DNA of 64,000 nt, from positions 176,365 through 240,364 of the forward strand of contig KL197721.1 in NCBI GenBank assembly GCA_000697665.1, written 5' to 3'. The position numbers and the translations under genes are program-made. The DNA comes from Jaapia argillacea MUCL 33604 (Eukaryota; Basidiomycota; Agaricomycetes; Jaapiales; Jaapiaceae). Of this stretch, positions 1 through 11,111 are shown piece by piece (position 1 is the stretch's first letter; each line of letters starts with the position of its first letter). Under the pieces are notes generated by a model. The model was not told the origin of the DNA. It did no database searches and saw only the letters and a program-made list of their open reading frames with translations.

Positions 1-41
1 CATCTCCCTCCCTTACTCCTGTTTTCATCGAACACGTTCAG

Positions 42-655
42 GCCCTAAATGCCATTTCATTGCAACCAACCTGGACTCTACCTACCCCGCAAAAGGAGGT
101 ATACTCCCTGGTGCAGGTGCCGTTATGGCAGGCTTGAGAGTGGCAAGTGGGAGAGAACCAGTTTGTGTTGGTAAACCAGAAGCCACGATGCTAGAATGTA
201 TCAAGGCTAAGTACGCTTACCAGGTTCATGAGAAAATGCGTTTTTGTGCTGATGAAGTATGGGTAGGCATGATTTCAACCCCGAGCGTACCATCATGGTT
301 GGTGACCGACTCAATACCGACATCCTCTTTGGACAAAGAGGTGGATTGGCGACGTTATTAGTTCTCTCCGGTTCGTCTTCCATTCTCCCTCCATCAATTC
401 TCCAAACTGACCAGTCCCGCGAATTCAGGTATCACGCATTTGGAGGAAGTGGCTGGACCTAACCCTTCACCTATTGTTCCCACCTACTACACCAACTCGC
501 TTGGCGATTTGAGAGCAGCAGGAGGGAGCCAGAACGGGAGTAAGATCGGGAACGGGTTTGTTGTGAATGGGAACGGGCATGCTTTGAATGGGAACGGACA
601 TGCTTTGAATGGGAACGGGCATGTTTTGAATGGGAACGGGCATGTTTTGAACTAG
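42..655 (+). CDS. PHO13: PHO13-type 4-nitrophenylphosphatase / phosphoglycolate phosphatase, 3' part
   Basis: HAD-superfamily phosphatase; the family clears 2-phosphoglycolate and related metabolic by-products in the cytosol. The gene enters from the left edge: coding resumes after a splice acceptor ending at 41. Visible motifs are the family block [11 protein letters not shown] followed by a GAG turn, GKPEATML (lysine of HAD motif III), and, after an intron at about 210-266, [10 protein letters not shown] (acidic motif IV that binds magnesium) and [14 protein letters not shown] further intron ends near 427, and the last exon gives GITHLEEV and PTYYTNSL before the stop at 653-655. After that normal family terminus the protein carries a low-complexity tail of NGNGH(A/V)L repeats. 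The N-terminal catalytic DxDG motif lies outside the window. Family assignment is confident; the exact substrate is not. Confidence 0.88.
566..649 (+). repeat. Coding minisatellite, four 21-bp units
   Basis: Four tandem 21-base units inside the last exon of the phosphatase encode [28 protein letters not shown]. The unit is a multiple of three, so copy changes would keep the frame. Copies differ at only one or two positions, which suggests recent expansion. Confidence 0.9.
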
Positions 656-1220
656 CTCTTTAGAGATACTTAGATGGGGAGGACTATCTGCATCGAGCTC
701 GGCGGATAATACATAGATAGGTAGGATTAGAAAGTAAGCTGTTGAAACAATAACGTAGATGCTCCTTACCTGCACGGCTTGTTTTGAGGAGCAACGGACC
801 GCCGTAGTCGTCGGCCTTATACTCGATTATACAAGAGCTTAGATCACCACCGTCTATGGTCGTAGCCCAGCGAATGGGATGAAGCGCAAGCGACGGTAGA
901 GTGAAGTTTACCTTGAGTCAAAAGTCGTACTCTCGACCTTCGGGACCGCAAGGGTTAGAAAACTGTCTCGACTCGTTGTAGGGATGCATCAAATCCGCGT
1001 CGCTAGCTCCATCTCAAGCTCGGGAATCTGAGTTGGGAAGACTCGCGCTTCAAGTCTACGAATCACAATGGATGGTAGGGCGGCTCGGATATAATGAATT
1101 CTAGATGGTATAATGATATTATAAGATATCAGCATGTACAGCCTCGTAGATGTTGGAGGACGCATTACACCCATCGTAGAACAAACAGATCTAGAGCAAC
1201 CCCCCCTCAATCCTTTAGTA
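656..1220. other. Tail-to-tail intergenic region
   Basis: About 565 bases lie between the stop of the phosphatase (+) and the stop of GPI11 (-). It presumably holds the two 3' untranslated regions. I see no gene, RNA or repeat in it. Confidence 0.6.
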
Positions 1221-2567
1221 TCAACTCCCCACCTTCCCTTCATCACTCTGTTCTTGAACACGTCCGACAATAGCGAGATATTCCAGAGAATTGATGACGA
1301 CGGCTGATAGGGAACCAATAATGTAACCCATGATGGAGGTGTAAAGTGGTGGGATTGGCCACACCTGTGCAGGGGGTGTTAGTCGATTTGTATGGATCAG
1401 AATTCTCGATAACCAGGCAATTCAAGAACTCATGAACCAATAGGTAAACATATCCACGGATAGCCCGATGAGGCGCAGAGAAAGGAGAGGAGAGGGGGGA
1501 GGCACCACGTACCAACCAATCACGTTCCCAATCCAAGCCCATTGGTATAGCACCGAGCCAACATCCGATGAATGTCCCGATGAAGGGGTAGGTAAGGGTT
1601 CGCTCGAGCGGTGTTTTAGGCCTTTTATGTATCAGACAGGACGCATATAGCCAGGAGTAAAGTACCGTACAGCCGAAAAATTGTGCATATAGTCACATAT
1701 CATTAGAAAAAATCGAAAATGAAACAGGGAGGAGCTAGGAACGCACATAAATTCGACGAAAAGCCTAACCCAAGTAAACCTGTTGAGCACCTCTCTCCCG
1801 CTTTGCACGCCATTCTTGGGGGTAGCATTGAAGAATGAGAAGGGGGGAAAGCCGAGGGTGTAGGCCGGAGGGAAAGTGGTTAGGAATGAGAGCGTTAGGG
1901 ATAAGAGGGTTGTATGTGTAATGTGGCTATGCGAAGTGAGCGTTCCGGGCGATTGAAGGGTGTATGCAGGGAAAGGGGACATACGAAGTGAGGGGTGCAC
2001 CGAATAACACCAACGAGACGTAGATGATGAGACAAGTTACGAACGTCGATAGATACGCGTTCAGCAGGTCCTGTCACATTGTCATCATGAGATTGATATT
2101 ATCTGAATGCACTAGGCGCACAGAAATCAGGATAGAAAACATACCGAATCATCACTCCTATTCCTATCGCCTCCTCCACTCAACCTAGCCCAACCTCTCA
2201 CCTTCCCAGCCCACCAAACCTGCAACACCACGACGCCCAAACTTATCCAACCCGTCTTTCCCAGCGCTCCCAGCGCTACCTCAGTCTGACCTCCTTCAAA
2301 GCCAGCGGCGAACGAAAGGTTGGGCGAGAAGCGTAGACCTTCAATGAGGGGGTTTGATGGGAGAAAGAGGGATGTACGAGGAAGGAAGAGCAGGGTGAAA
2401 GTTAGCAGGGAGGTGTGGATGCCGACTAGGGACGCGTAGGATGTGTAGGGAAATGGGAAGGAGGGTGCTGATGTAGGGGCAGGAGTGACATGGGTGGAAG
2501 CTGGAGGAATGGAGGCAGTGGAAGGACTGGCTTGAACTTGGGCTTTCGACTTGGGTTTGCGAGCCAT
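1221..2567 (-). CDS. GPI11: GPI11 / PIG-F, GPI-anchor biosynthesis membrane protein
   Basis: Multi-pass ER protein needed with the GPI7/GPI13 (PIG-G/PIG-O) enzymes to add ethanolamine phosphate to the GPI core. Exon 1 (start 2567) has a basic, Ser/Pro-rich cytosolic head and the first membrane span IHTSLLTFTLLFLPRTS. After an intron comes LLNAYLSTFVTCLIIYVSL followed by LFGAPLTSH, the PIG-F hallmark. The reading continues with HTTLLSLTLSFLTTFPPAYT and, further on, IGAIP-like PMGLDWERDW. The end is WPIPPLYTSIMGYIIGSLSA with the stop at 1221-1223. At least four introns interrupt the gene. Hydrophobic segments and motif order match the family along its whole length, so it looks intact. Confidence 0.88.
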
Positions 2568-2915
2568 TGAAGAGGGTTTGTTATCGGCGTGTAGTCATGG
2601 GGGAGGAAGAGAAATGGTTGAATAATGCCACCAAATCTAACCCAATAATAAGTCAATATTATCGGCCGAAATACCACTCAGGCTTCCAACACGTTCTACG
2701 CATCTGTCGAGCTAGACGATCTTGAATTCGAAGACACCAAGGTATGATTTCATCAACGAAAAAACAGCATAAGAGCATAAGAGCATAAAGCGATAGACAG
2801 ACATATGGGCAACATACGACAACGTAGCTAGTGAGAGTCCTTTGGAATACACAGTCCAAACGATCAAAAGAGCAAAAGGCAACCTATGTCAACCTCTTTA
2901 TCGAACCCACGACAC
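2568..2915. other. Intergenic, GPI11 promoter side
   Basis: About 350 bases between the GPI11 start and the stop of the small secreted protein gene, both on the minus strand. Short A/T runs only; nothing I can name. Confidence 0.5.
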
Positions 2916-3239
2916 TTAATGGTACCCCATCCAGCAATCAGCAGCACCCTCATAATCATCGCACTGAATATCGATAGCACCGGCATCGATGGCGGTACTG
3001 ATGCAAGACGAGCAAGCGTCGTAGCAGTTGGTGGGGCTATTATACGCCCTCGACCCCTTGAACCATCCCAACCCGCCACAGTTCATTCCGTCCCAGTTGT
3101 CGGTGCGATAGCCATCGAGGCAGGTGTGCAAAGCAGCTTTATCGGTGGTGGGGCTGAAGGCTCTGATGTTGCACTGAACGTTGGCGAGAGTGCCAGTGGC
3201 AGCGGCGAGGAGGGCAATGGCGAGGGTGGTAAACTGCAT
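2916..3239 (-). CDS. Small secreted cysteine-rich protein (copy 1, 107 aa)
   Basis: Single coding exon. Residues 1-19 form a signal peptide (MQFTTLAIALLAAATGTLA) with a likely cut before NVQC. The mature part of about 88 residues has eight cysteines, an even number fit for four disulphides, and ends CWMGYH. A paralogue of exactly the same length sits inverted at 5869-6192, with all eight cysteines and the block CISTAIDAGAID conserved. Upstream, an apparent intron in the 5' untranslated region (3261-3325, GTAAAG...CTCAG) and a TATA box at 3412-3421 support expression. I do not recognise the family. Size, secretion and cysteines suit an effector-like or cell-surface protein, but no function is claimed. 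Confidence 0.85.
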   Translation of the reverse strand: MQFTTLAIALLAAATGTLANVQCNIRAFSPTTDKAALHTCLDGYRTDNWDGMNCGGLGWFKGSRAYNSPTNCYDACSSCISTAIDAGAIDIQCDDYEGAADCWMGYH

Positions 3240-3411
3240 GGTTGTGGGTGGGTGGTTTAACTGAGGGGAGGCAGAAATATGGTCAGAGAGGGATGGAAAA
3301 TGCTGAGGGTAGAGGACGACTTTACCTGGAGGGCTGAAGACTTTGAAAGTTCTGGTGGGTTATGAGAGAGGTCTAGTGGATGAAGCTGGGGATCTTGGTC
3401 GTCGATGGCCC

Positions 3412-3421
3412 TTTTTATATA
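3412..3421 (-). promoter_or_regulatory. TATA box of small secreted protein copy 1
   Basis: On the minus strand the sequence reads TATATAAAAAGGGCC, about 170 bases before the ATG and upstream of the 5' leader intron. It is close in form to the TATAAAAGGCC box of the paralogue. Confidence 0.6.
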
Positions 3422-5703
3422 CAGGAGCTTATCCTATAAGTTAAGATGTTGCGCCAATGATCTGAAGGGCACCAAAAGCATGGATCACCACCTGGCCGCT
3501 CAACTCGATGCGACAACAGTGGAGGCTGTTCCGAAGCAGTGCCAAGCAGCATTTGCACGTAAAGATGTTCATGTGAATGGAGCAGACCGTTGACCATCAC
3601 GGGGGCGAAGTAGCGTTATGGACGTCAATTGAATGGTCCAAATCGCCGATCAACAAGGTCATCAAGGGTACGTGCGGCACGGTCTTCACGGGTGGCCACT
3701 AGAGGTGAGTCGCGGAAGACTCGGCGTAACGAGTTCGAGTCCAAGCAGAGTTGATCGATTTCAACCAGTAGCACCCAAAATCGCGCAGGTTTGGCGGTCG
3801 TTTTGTCACTTCTTGCTAGGATCTATAGAGGAAGGCGAAACGTGACGTTGTTTAGCAACTATTTGCAGCTCCCCGCGGAGCTGGGAGGGTTTGAATGGGG
3901 CGAGACTGAATGTGAAGACAGATCAGCGGGCGAACATCACCATGCGTTGATGGAAAAGAAGAGCGGAGAACAGACACACATCTACGATTGAATGGGGAGC
4001 ACTTACTTCATATCATAGGCATATCCTTCCAGCTGAGTTTGTCAGTTCATTCCGTGGCGGCGGTGCTTTGGCGATACACTTGCGTCTCGCAAGCAGGAGA
4101 TGGAATCACACACGTTCACATGGCTCCGCAAGGAAATATTGAGTTGATTGCCTTGATGGTCTCGCGAGGAGCAAGAATCGAGGCGACTTCGCTCCTTGTA
4201 CTCGTGTAGTAGGCGGATGAGTCGATAGTGAGCGTCAATTGGGTTGCACTGCCTCCATCGTCATCGTGATAGCCTCATGGGACGACGGACTGGAGTGGGA
4301 TAGCATCCTAATATTGACACGGAGCTTGTTGGCCGAAAGATGACCGCGGAATGAGGATTCAAAACGCCACGTGGGAATCTTGAAATCTAGTCGTATCGCC
4401 TCCCCCATAGTCGGGACCGCCTTCGAACGAGATCACTATCCGCACTGACATCGAGATGGAAGCATATACACTGCAGCTGTCATAACGCACTGTTTCCCCA
4501 GGCTCTCGAGCGACGACTTGTTCTCCGATGTGGAACTGGTTGATTCGCACAACCGTTATCCAGCTGCTGTTTGCAGATGAGGCAACCGAAGTTTGGCTGC
4601 GAATCAACAGTAAGGCGCTTCAATCAAGGGTAGAGCGTTTGTGCGTTTCAATTTATTCAGATGTCTTTTGCGCGAATAGGAAGTGGATAAATGAACATCG
4701 GAGTAGTTTGACCTTGAGGCGGGTTCTTGACATCAATTGCCAAATGCGAAGCTTGAGCTATCGACGAAACGGAGTTCAGTGGCGTGCCAGAATTGCGGAT
4801 ACATCCCAGCAGCTCATGAATGTTGAATCTGGTAGGCATCTTCTTTGCAGGAAATGCTTGCGTTTTGTCGCCGACCAGGAGATGGAGAAGTCGCAGGAGC
4901 AACGTGCAGCTCCGATTGGGGAGACAAAGAGCTTGGATGAGCATCATGATGGAGGTGTGTATCGACATCAAGATAGAAGTATAACGAGCGAAGGCCAGCG
5001 ATGTGAAGGGATACGAAGGCCCCAGCAACGAAAGAGGAGACGCTCATGCCTTGCGGTGTTGGGACTCAATTCCCACGCGGATTTCAGTGCCAGTGCTTCT
5101 CTTCGTGCTTCTCTCCAGGATTGCTGACAATGGTGGTGAACAAAATCTTGACTGACGGCGACTCGAATAACGATGCGAAGTCCATCTGACATATGGTCCT
5201 TCCACAAGATTCATCCTCCAAATCGACCAATTCTTGATCATCCCTCCACCGCCTACCATCCCATTGCAGTGGCCATCAAATCCATTCAATTAATCCTCGA
5301 TTTCTCCAAACGCATCCCGAAGCACCTGTAGCGACGTGAATCATCTCCTCTCAGCCTGAAGATGCAGGTGGACTATTGCGATTCCGAACTGGATGGGTAA
5401 TGCAACTCAGATGCCAATGTGTTTCATTGCGAACGAATCCACTCATTCTCTAAACCAAGTAAGCTTCGTTTCTCGGAATCTCACTTCTTTGAATTGTCGA
5501 TGAGCGTCCCGCCGGGGGATTCGCCGTCTTTGAGATATACATCGATTCGCATCGTCCAAACCGCTAGCTGTCTGGGAAGTTACACGTTGTCGAAAAACAC
5601 CGTTTTCGTCCCTCCCCACAAGATCCTATCTGAACGAGACAACACGATCGTCCCATTTCCTCGTTTCCGTTCCTACCCCAGAATTCGAACCGTAATTTCT
5701 GGG
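3422..5703. other. Long intergenic region between the two secreted-protein genes
   Basis: About 2.3 kb between divergent promoters. A 199-codon frame (4528-5127, +) and overlapping minus-strand frames exist. None has a recognisable motif, none has a paralogue in the window, and the opposing frames do not chain through convincing splice sites. It could hold an unrecognised gene on the minus strand (4360-5290), but I cannot support one. Confidence 0.4.
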
Positions 5704-5710
5704 TATAAAA
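5704..5710 (+). promoter_or_regulatory. TATA box of small secreted protein copy 2
   Basis: TATAAAA followed by GGCC, 159 bases before the ATG and about 75 bases upstream of the apparent 5' leader intron (5784-5847). Confidence 0.65.
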
Positions 5711-5868
5711 GGCCATCCCGCCGGTCGGACTCTTCAGCAACTTCAATTACAACTCACCCACAATTCAACCCGGCTTCCAGCAGGTAACACTACCCCACTG
5801 CCTTGATATCGTCGAACTGCTGCTGATAAGACTCCTCTTCCCCTCAGTCAACCCCCTCGGCCTCAACC

Positions 5869-6192
5869 ATGCATTTCACCACCATCATCTTCATCCTCCT
5901 CGCCACCGCTACTGGCACTCTCGCCGGCGTCCAGTGCAAAATAAATGACTTCAGTCCTACCATCAACAAGGAGGCCTTGCACACTTGCCTTGACTACTAT
6001 CGCACGCAAAACTGGGGCGGGATGGAGTGTGGCGGAGCGTCGTGGTTCAAGGATACTAAGCGGTATAAAAGCCCGACTGACTGCTACAATGCCTGTGCGT
6101 CCTGCATTAGTACCGCCATTGATGCTGGAGCTATCGACGTCAGGTGCGATGATCAGGAAGGTTCTGTTGATTGCTGGATGGGATATCACTAG
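5869..6192 (+). CDS. Small secreted cysteine-rich protein (copy 2, 107 aa)
   Basis: Paralogue of the gene at 2916-3239, facing away from it. Signal peptide MHFTTIIFILLATATGTLA, then a mature domain with eight cysteines at the same positions. Shared blocks include HTCLD.YRT, ECGG/NCGG, CYNACASCISTAIDAGAID and the C-terminal DCWMGYH. A 5' leader intron (5784-5847, GTAACA...CTCAG) sits in the same place as in copy 1, so the pair was duplicated as a whole transcription unit and inverted. Differences are mostly at surface-type charged residues between cysteines. Function unknown. Confidence 0.87.
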   Translation: MHFTTIIFILLATATGTLAGVQCKINDFSPTINKEALHTCLDYYRTQNWGGMECGGASWFKDTKRYKSPTDCYNACASCISTAIDAGAIDVRCDDQEGSVDCWMGYH

Positions 6193-6904
6193 GCAAGGCG
6201 GGGTTTGTTGACGGAGACGTTGCTTGAACGATTTTCTCTTCGCCTCTCGGTGTGTTTGTATGCCATCGTAGTTTGTTCAGAGTAACTACGATCCCTGCTA
6301 TTGAAATTCGTTGATCTTGCTACTTCTCAGTGACTGTCTCCATCAGACTGTTCGTTCTCTCTCTTATCACTGAGCTCCTCTGCGGAACGGAGTTTCAGTA
6401 GTAGTGACCCTTCGGTGACGGTCTCTTTTCGGTAATGCGTGCGCACTATCCCTTCAAGATAAAGTTAGGTACACCGTAATCATGGATATCCCATCCTAAA
6501 TGCTAAACCCTCCTAGGTTGCCGATCACATCTATTGAGAACTGACTCTCTTTCCCGTAGACGGTCCCTCCGTGTTATGCAAGCTGTAATGCGATGTATTT
6601 TCTCTCTCGTACCTTCCGTGATCGCAACCACTGCGATACCAGTTGAACGCGTACGAAGGTGGAGAGCGATCACGCCAATACGACACCATCGGGGCTTACA
6701 TCGTCTCCACACCCCAAGTATCCCTCACCACACCAGACCAAAGCAGATGCATACCGACCCTCAAAGAGGTCCTCGTTTTGCTCATGATAGTCATAAGCCA
6801 TAGTGTAACATGCAAAAGCACAATGCAACGAAACAGCAACCACCCAACTCCCTCTGCCCAACTGACTCCAAAGAACCAAACCACCAAACGTTTTCAGTGA
6901 ACGT
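6193..6904. other. Intergenic region between secreted protein and eL34
   Basis: About 710 bases downstream of both neighbours (convergent genes). Only short unsupported frames; I see no RNA gene or repeat. Confidence 0.5.
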
Positions 6905-7495
6905 CTATTTGGCCTTTGTCTTGGAAGCGACAACCTGCGCCTTCATCACTCGCTTGACGATCTTGGCTTCTTCTATCAGGAAGGCGCGGAGGATTCTAGA
7001 AGTGGTGAAGGGAGGTTAGTCGCGGCACATCCACCAGTTGAGAGCGAGGATGCGGGAAGCGGAGGAGGAAAGGTGGGGAAGGAGGAAGAGGAAGGATACA
7101 TACCGTGACTTTGTGCAGTCTCCGCATCTCGAGCCACCATAAGCCCTGTTGACGGTCTTTTGACGTTTTGAGATGGTAGCATACTGACGGGGACGGAGGG
7201 CAGGGACCTATTTCAATCGAAAATAAGGACGGAATCAGCATCAAACCATTCATCGAGGTATCAAAAGCGAGCATTAAAAGTCGGGAAGCAACTTTTAACA
7301 ACCAGAGTAAATCAATGACAGAGAACACAAACGTACACCAGGAAGACCAGTCCCACAATCCCCACACTTGGGCGCGGAAGCAGGTTTTCCAATATGGTGA
7401 TAAACGAGTTTTCCACCGGGGGTTTTGACGATACGTCTCCTGTTGGAGTTTGTGTTGTAGGATTGACGTTTGCGGAGGGTGACTCGTTGGGCCAT
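6905..7495 (-). CDS. RPL34: 60S ribosomal protein eL34
   Basis: Large-subunit ribosomal protein. The first exon begins MAQRVTLRKRQSYNTNSNRR and continues RIVKTPGGKLVYHH and CGDCGTGLPG, with the first zinc-type cysteine pair. An intron follows (ends just before 7205), then a second exon with LRPRQYATISKRQKTVNRAY and GGSRCGDCTKSR, holding the second cysteine pair. After another intron comes ILRAFLIEEAKIVKRVMKAQ, with the stop at 6905-6907. The four-cysteine zinc site and the RAFLIEE block are diagnostic. The protein is about 118 residues, the usual length. Expect strong constitutive expression. Confidence 0.95.
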
Positions 7496-7638
7496 TGTTC
7501 TATGGAGAAATGGAAGGGGGAGGTCAGTACTTCGTGGGGTAGGATGTCATTCCACGAGATTAGGGCCCTCTCCAATTCCTGTCAATGTCCTGGGCAGCTT
7601 CCATATCCAACTCCAACTCGATCGCACACTACAACCCA

Positions 7639-8000
7639 TCAAACGCCCTGTCCCACCTCAGATTCACCACACCTGCCCGAACACCAGCACCCTCCCAAAG
7701 CGGAAGCACACTCACGGGAAATAAGAGTCCTAGAATATGAATCGCACAAAGTCAGTCCAAGGGTCCTGAGGAGGCAACAACGCTACACACTCACCTGTTC
7801 TTGAGGTTGTCGAGGCCGGCGTTGATGGCGTTGAGTACTTGGGGAGGGCAACTTTGGATGGGTGGCTGAGAAACTGTACAGGATTTCGGGAGTTGCCGTG
7901 CATGGAATCGAGGGTCACGTGCGACACGTGACAACATCTCCCTCAGAACACACCTCCTGCGAAATTCATTGCATACACATAAGTCCGTGGTCTTCTCCAT
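7639..8000 (-). CDS. Possible small hypothetical gene
   Basis: A minus-strand frame begins at 8000, with an alternative ATG at 7937 (MLSRVARDPRFHARQ). It reads to QVLNAINAGLDNLKNR, where a good GTGAGT donor (about 7792) and a CTAG acceptor (about 7735) lead into a short second exon that stops near 7639. The basic, arginine-rich start could be a mitochondrial presequence. It lies between the promoters of eL34 and the dehydrogenase. I do not recognise the protein, and the exon structure past the first splice is uncertain. Confidence 0.25.
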
Positions 8001-8173
8001 TCATTATGAACCATTGCGTTCCCAGTTGCTAGATACCCAGGCAGCGAGCCTCCGTATTGTGGGCTCGATCATCTTGTCGCGCCATGCGCGCCTTGAGCGA
8101 ATTCAAAGGGAGGCGGACCCCAATCACATTCAATTTCGTCTCTTAGTGTTGTTTCCTTTCCAATTTCTCACTA

Positions 8174-9776
<1,603 letters not shown>

Positions 9777-11111
9777 GGCGAGTTTTCAACGAGATGTTGT
9801 GGTGATGGAAGGGGAGTAAGGAGTAGGAGGTCGATGAGATAGATTTGATGAGGCGTGCTATACTTATATCTGCGCATGCCGTCGAGAGAAGGGGATCCTC
9901 CAGAGTCGCGTGACGTCATGGTATCCCAATGTCATTTCTGACGCGCAGAAGAGATCGTCGCTCTTGCCATCGTCGGCAGCAGCCAAACTGAGGAACAGAT
10001 ACTTGAAGTGTTGGAATATGTCCAGTGCATATGAGACCTTCAAGGAGGGAGACTTGGAGAGACAAGGACATGTTAGATGCGTTCCAGTCGACGATCTATT
10101 CTAAGCCAGCGGGTCATGAGAACCAAGGCAAAAGACGGTCAACGAAAAGATCTCAAGCCAGAGGTGAACTGTCTACAATGTCCAACAAATTGTGACAGCG
10201 AATAGATTCAAGAGGCAGATGACCACCGAAGGCCGACGAAATTCCTCCAATCTTGACAGACGTTGTACCTCGTAGAAGTCCGGTCATGGTTGTCGGAAAG
10301 AGCAGGGATCCAAAATGAAGCAACCGGAGGTTTGAGGAGAGACAGCCCGGCTTGGCTTCACATAGGCCGTCTCTAGCGGAAAATGCGCCCAAAGGCTTAC
10401 AGTTTGTTTCTATAGTCCTTTGTTGGTTGTCCGATGCTCAATGTTGGGTGCAGATGTATTCAAGGCGGGTGCTTCGCCGGCAAATAGTTTGTGCGAGAGC
10501 TTTGGAAACTAACAACCATAAACAACCGCTATGGCTGAATTCTACCAACAGCAATGATTGGCTGCATACATTTCTTCATAATGTTCCGTACTAGTTCTCC
10601 GTACAGATCCGATCCAACAACAAGCCCTGAAGTTACCTTGAGTCTCTTCTGGAAATATGACTGGGCATATGAGCCAATCGCTAGGGTCCGTGCCATACGG
10701 CCACTTTGAACTCTGCTGTGAGATTGGACGTGATAGGGATGACATCCGCAGTGCTTTTAAGCTCGCGTACCATCCCTCGAATGTCCTTCGTCGATCCCCT
10801 TCAGGCTTGAAGGCGTGCCAAGAACCTAGATCGAACGCCTTGAAGCTTTGAAGCCTGAGGGACGCGTCCTCGTTCAAGCCGATCCCTGCGATAACAGTAC
10901 GCATACATTGCGAGACTTGCACTGTGTATACTAATCCTCGTTATGACCTAAGATTACCCATTTGCGATCCCAGTGGCGACTATAGCTGCGCTTTGGTAAG
11001 TTGGGTCTCCATATCAAGCTTTTCATTGGTCTTATAAACACAAATTTCATCCCCATTTCACCAGGCCACAATACACCCTCCACGCGACATACCTACCCAT
11101 CCCACCAGAAG
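9777..11111. other. Intergenic region before the ABC transporter
   Basis: About 1.3 kb between two divergent promoters. Minus-strand frames at 10153-10392 and 10542-10922 show no motif or convincing splice context. I see no supported gene. Confidence 0.45.

Noticed and set aside
3660-3760. Possible tRNA (GAGTTCGAGTCC resembles a B box)
   Set aside because: No matching A box, acceptor stem or cloverleaf could be drawn around it.
4528-5127. 199-codon plus-strand frame
   Set aside because: No motif, composition unlike neighbouring genes, overlapped by equally long minus-strand frames, and no paralogue in the window.
10542-10922. 126-codon minus-strand frame as a gene
   Set aside because: No recognisable domain, no splice partners, no signal peptide; looks like chance.
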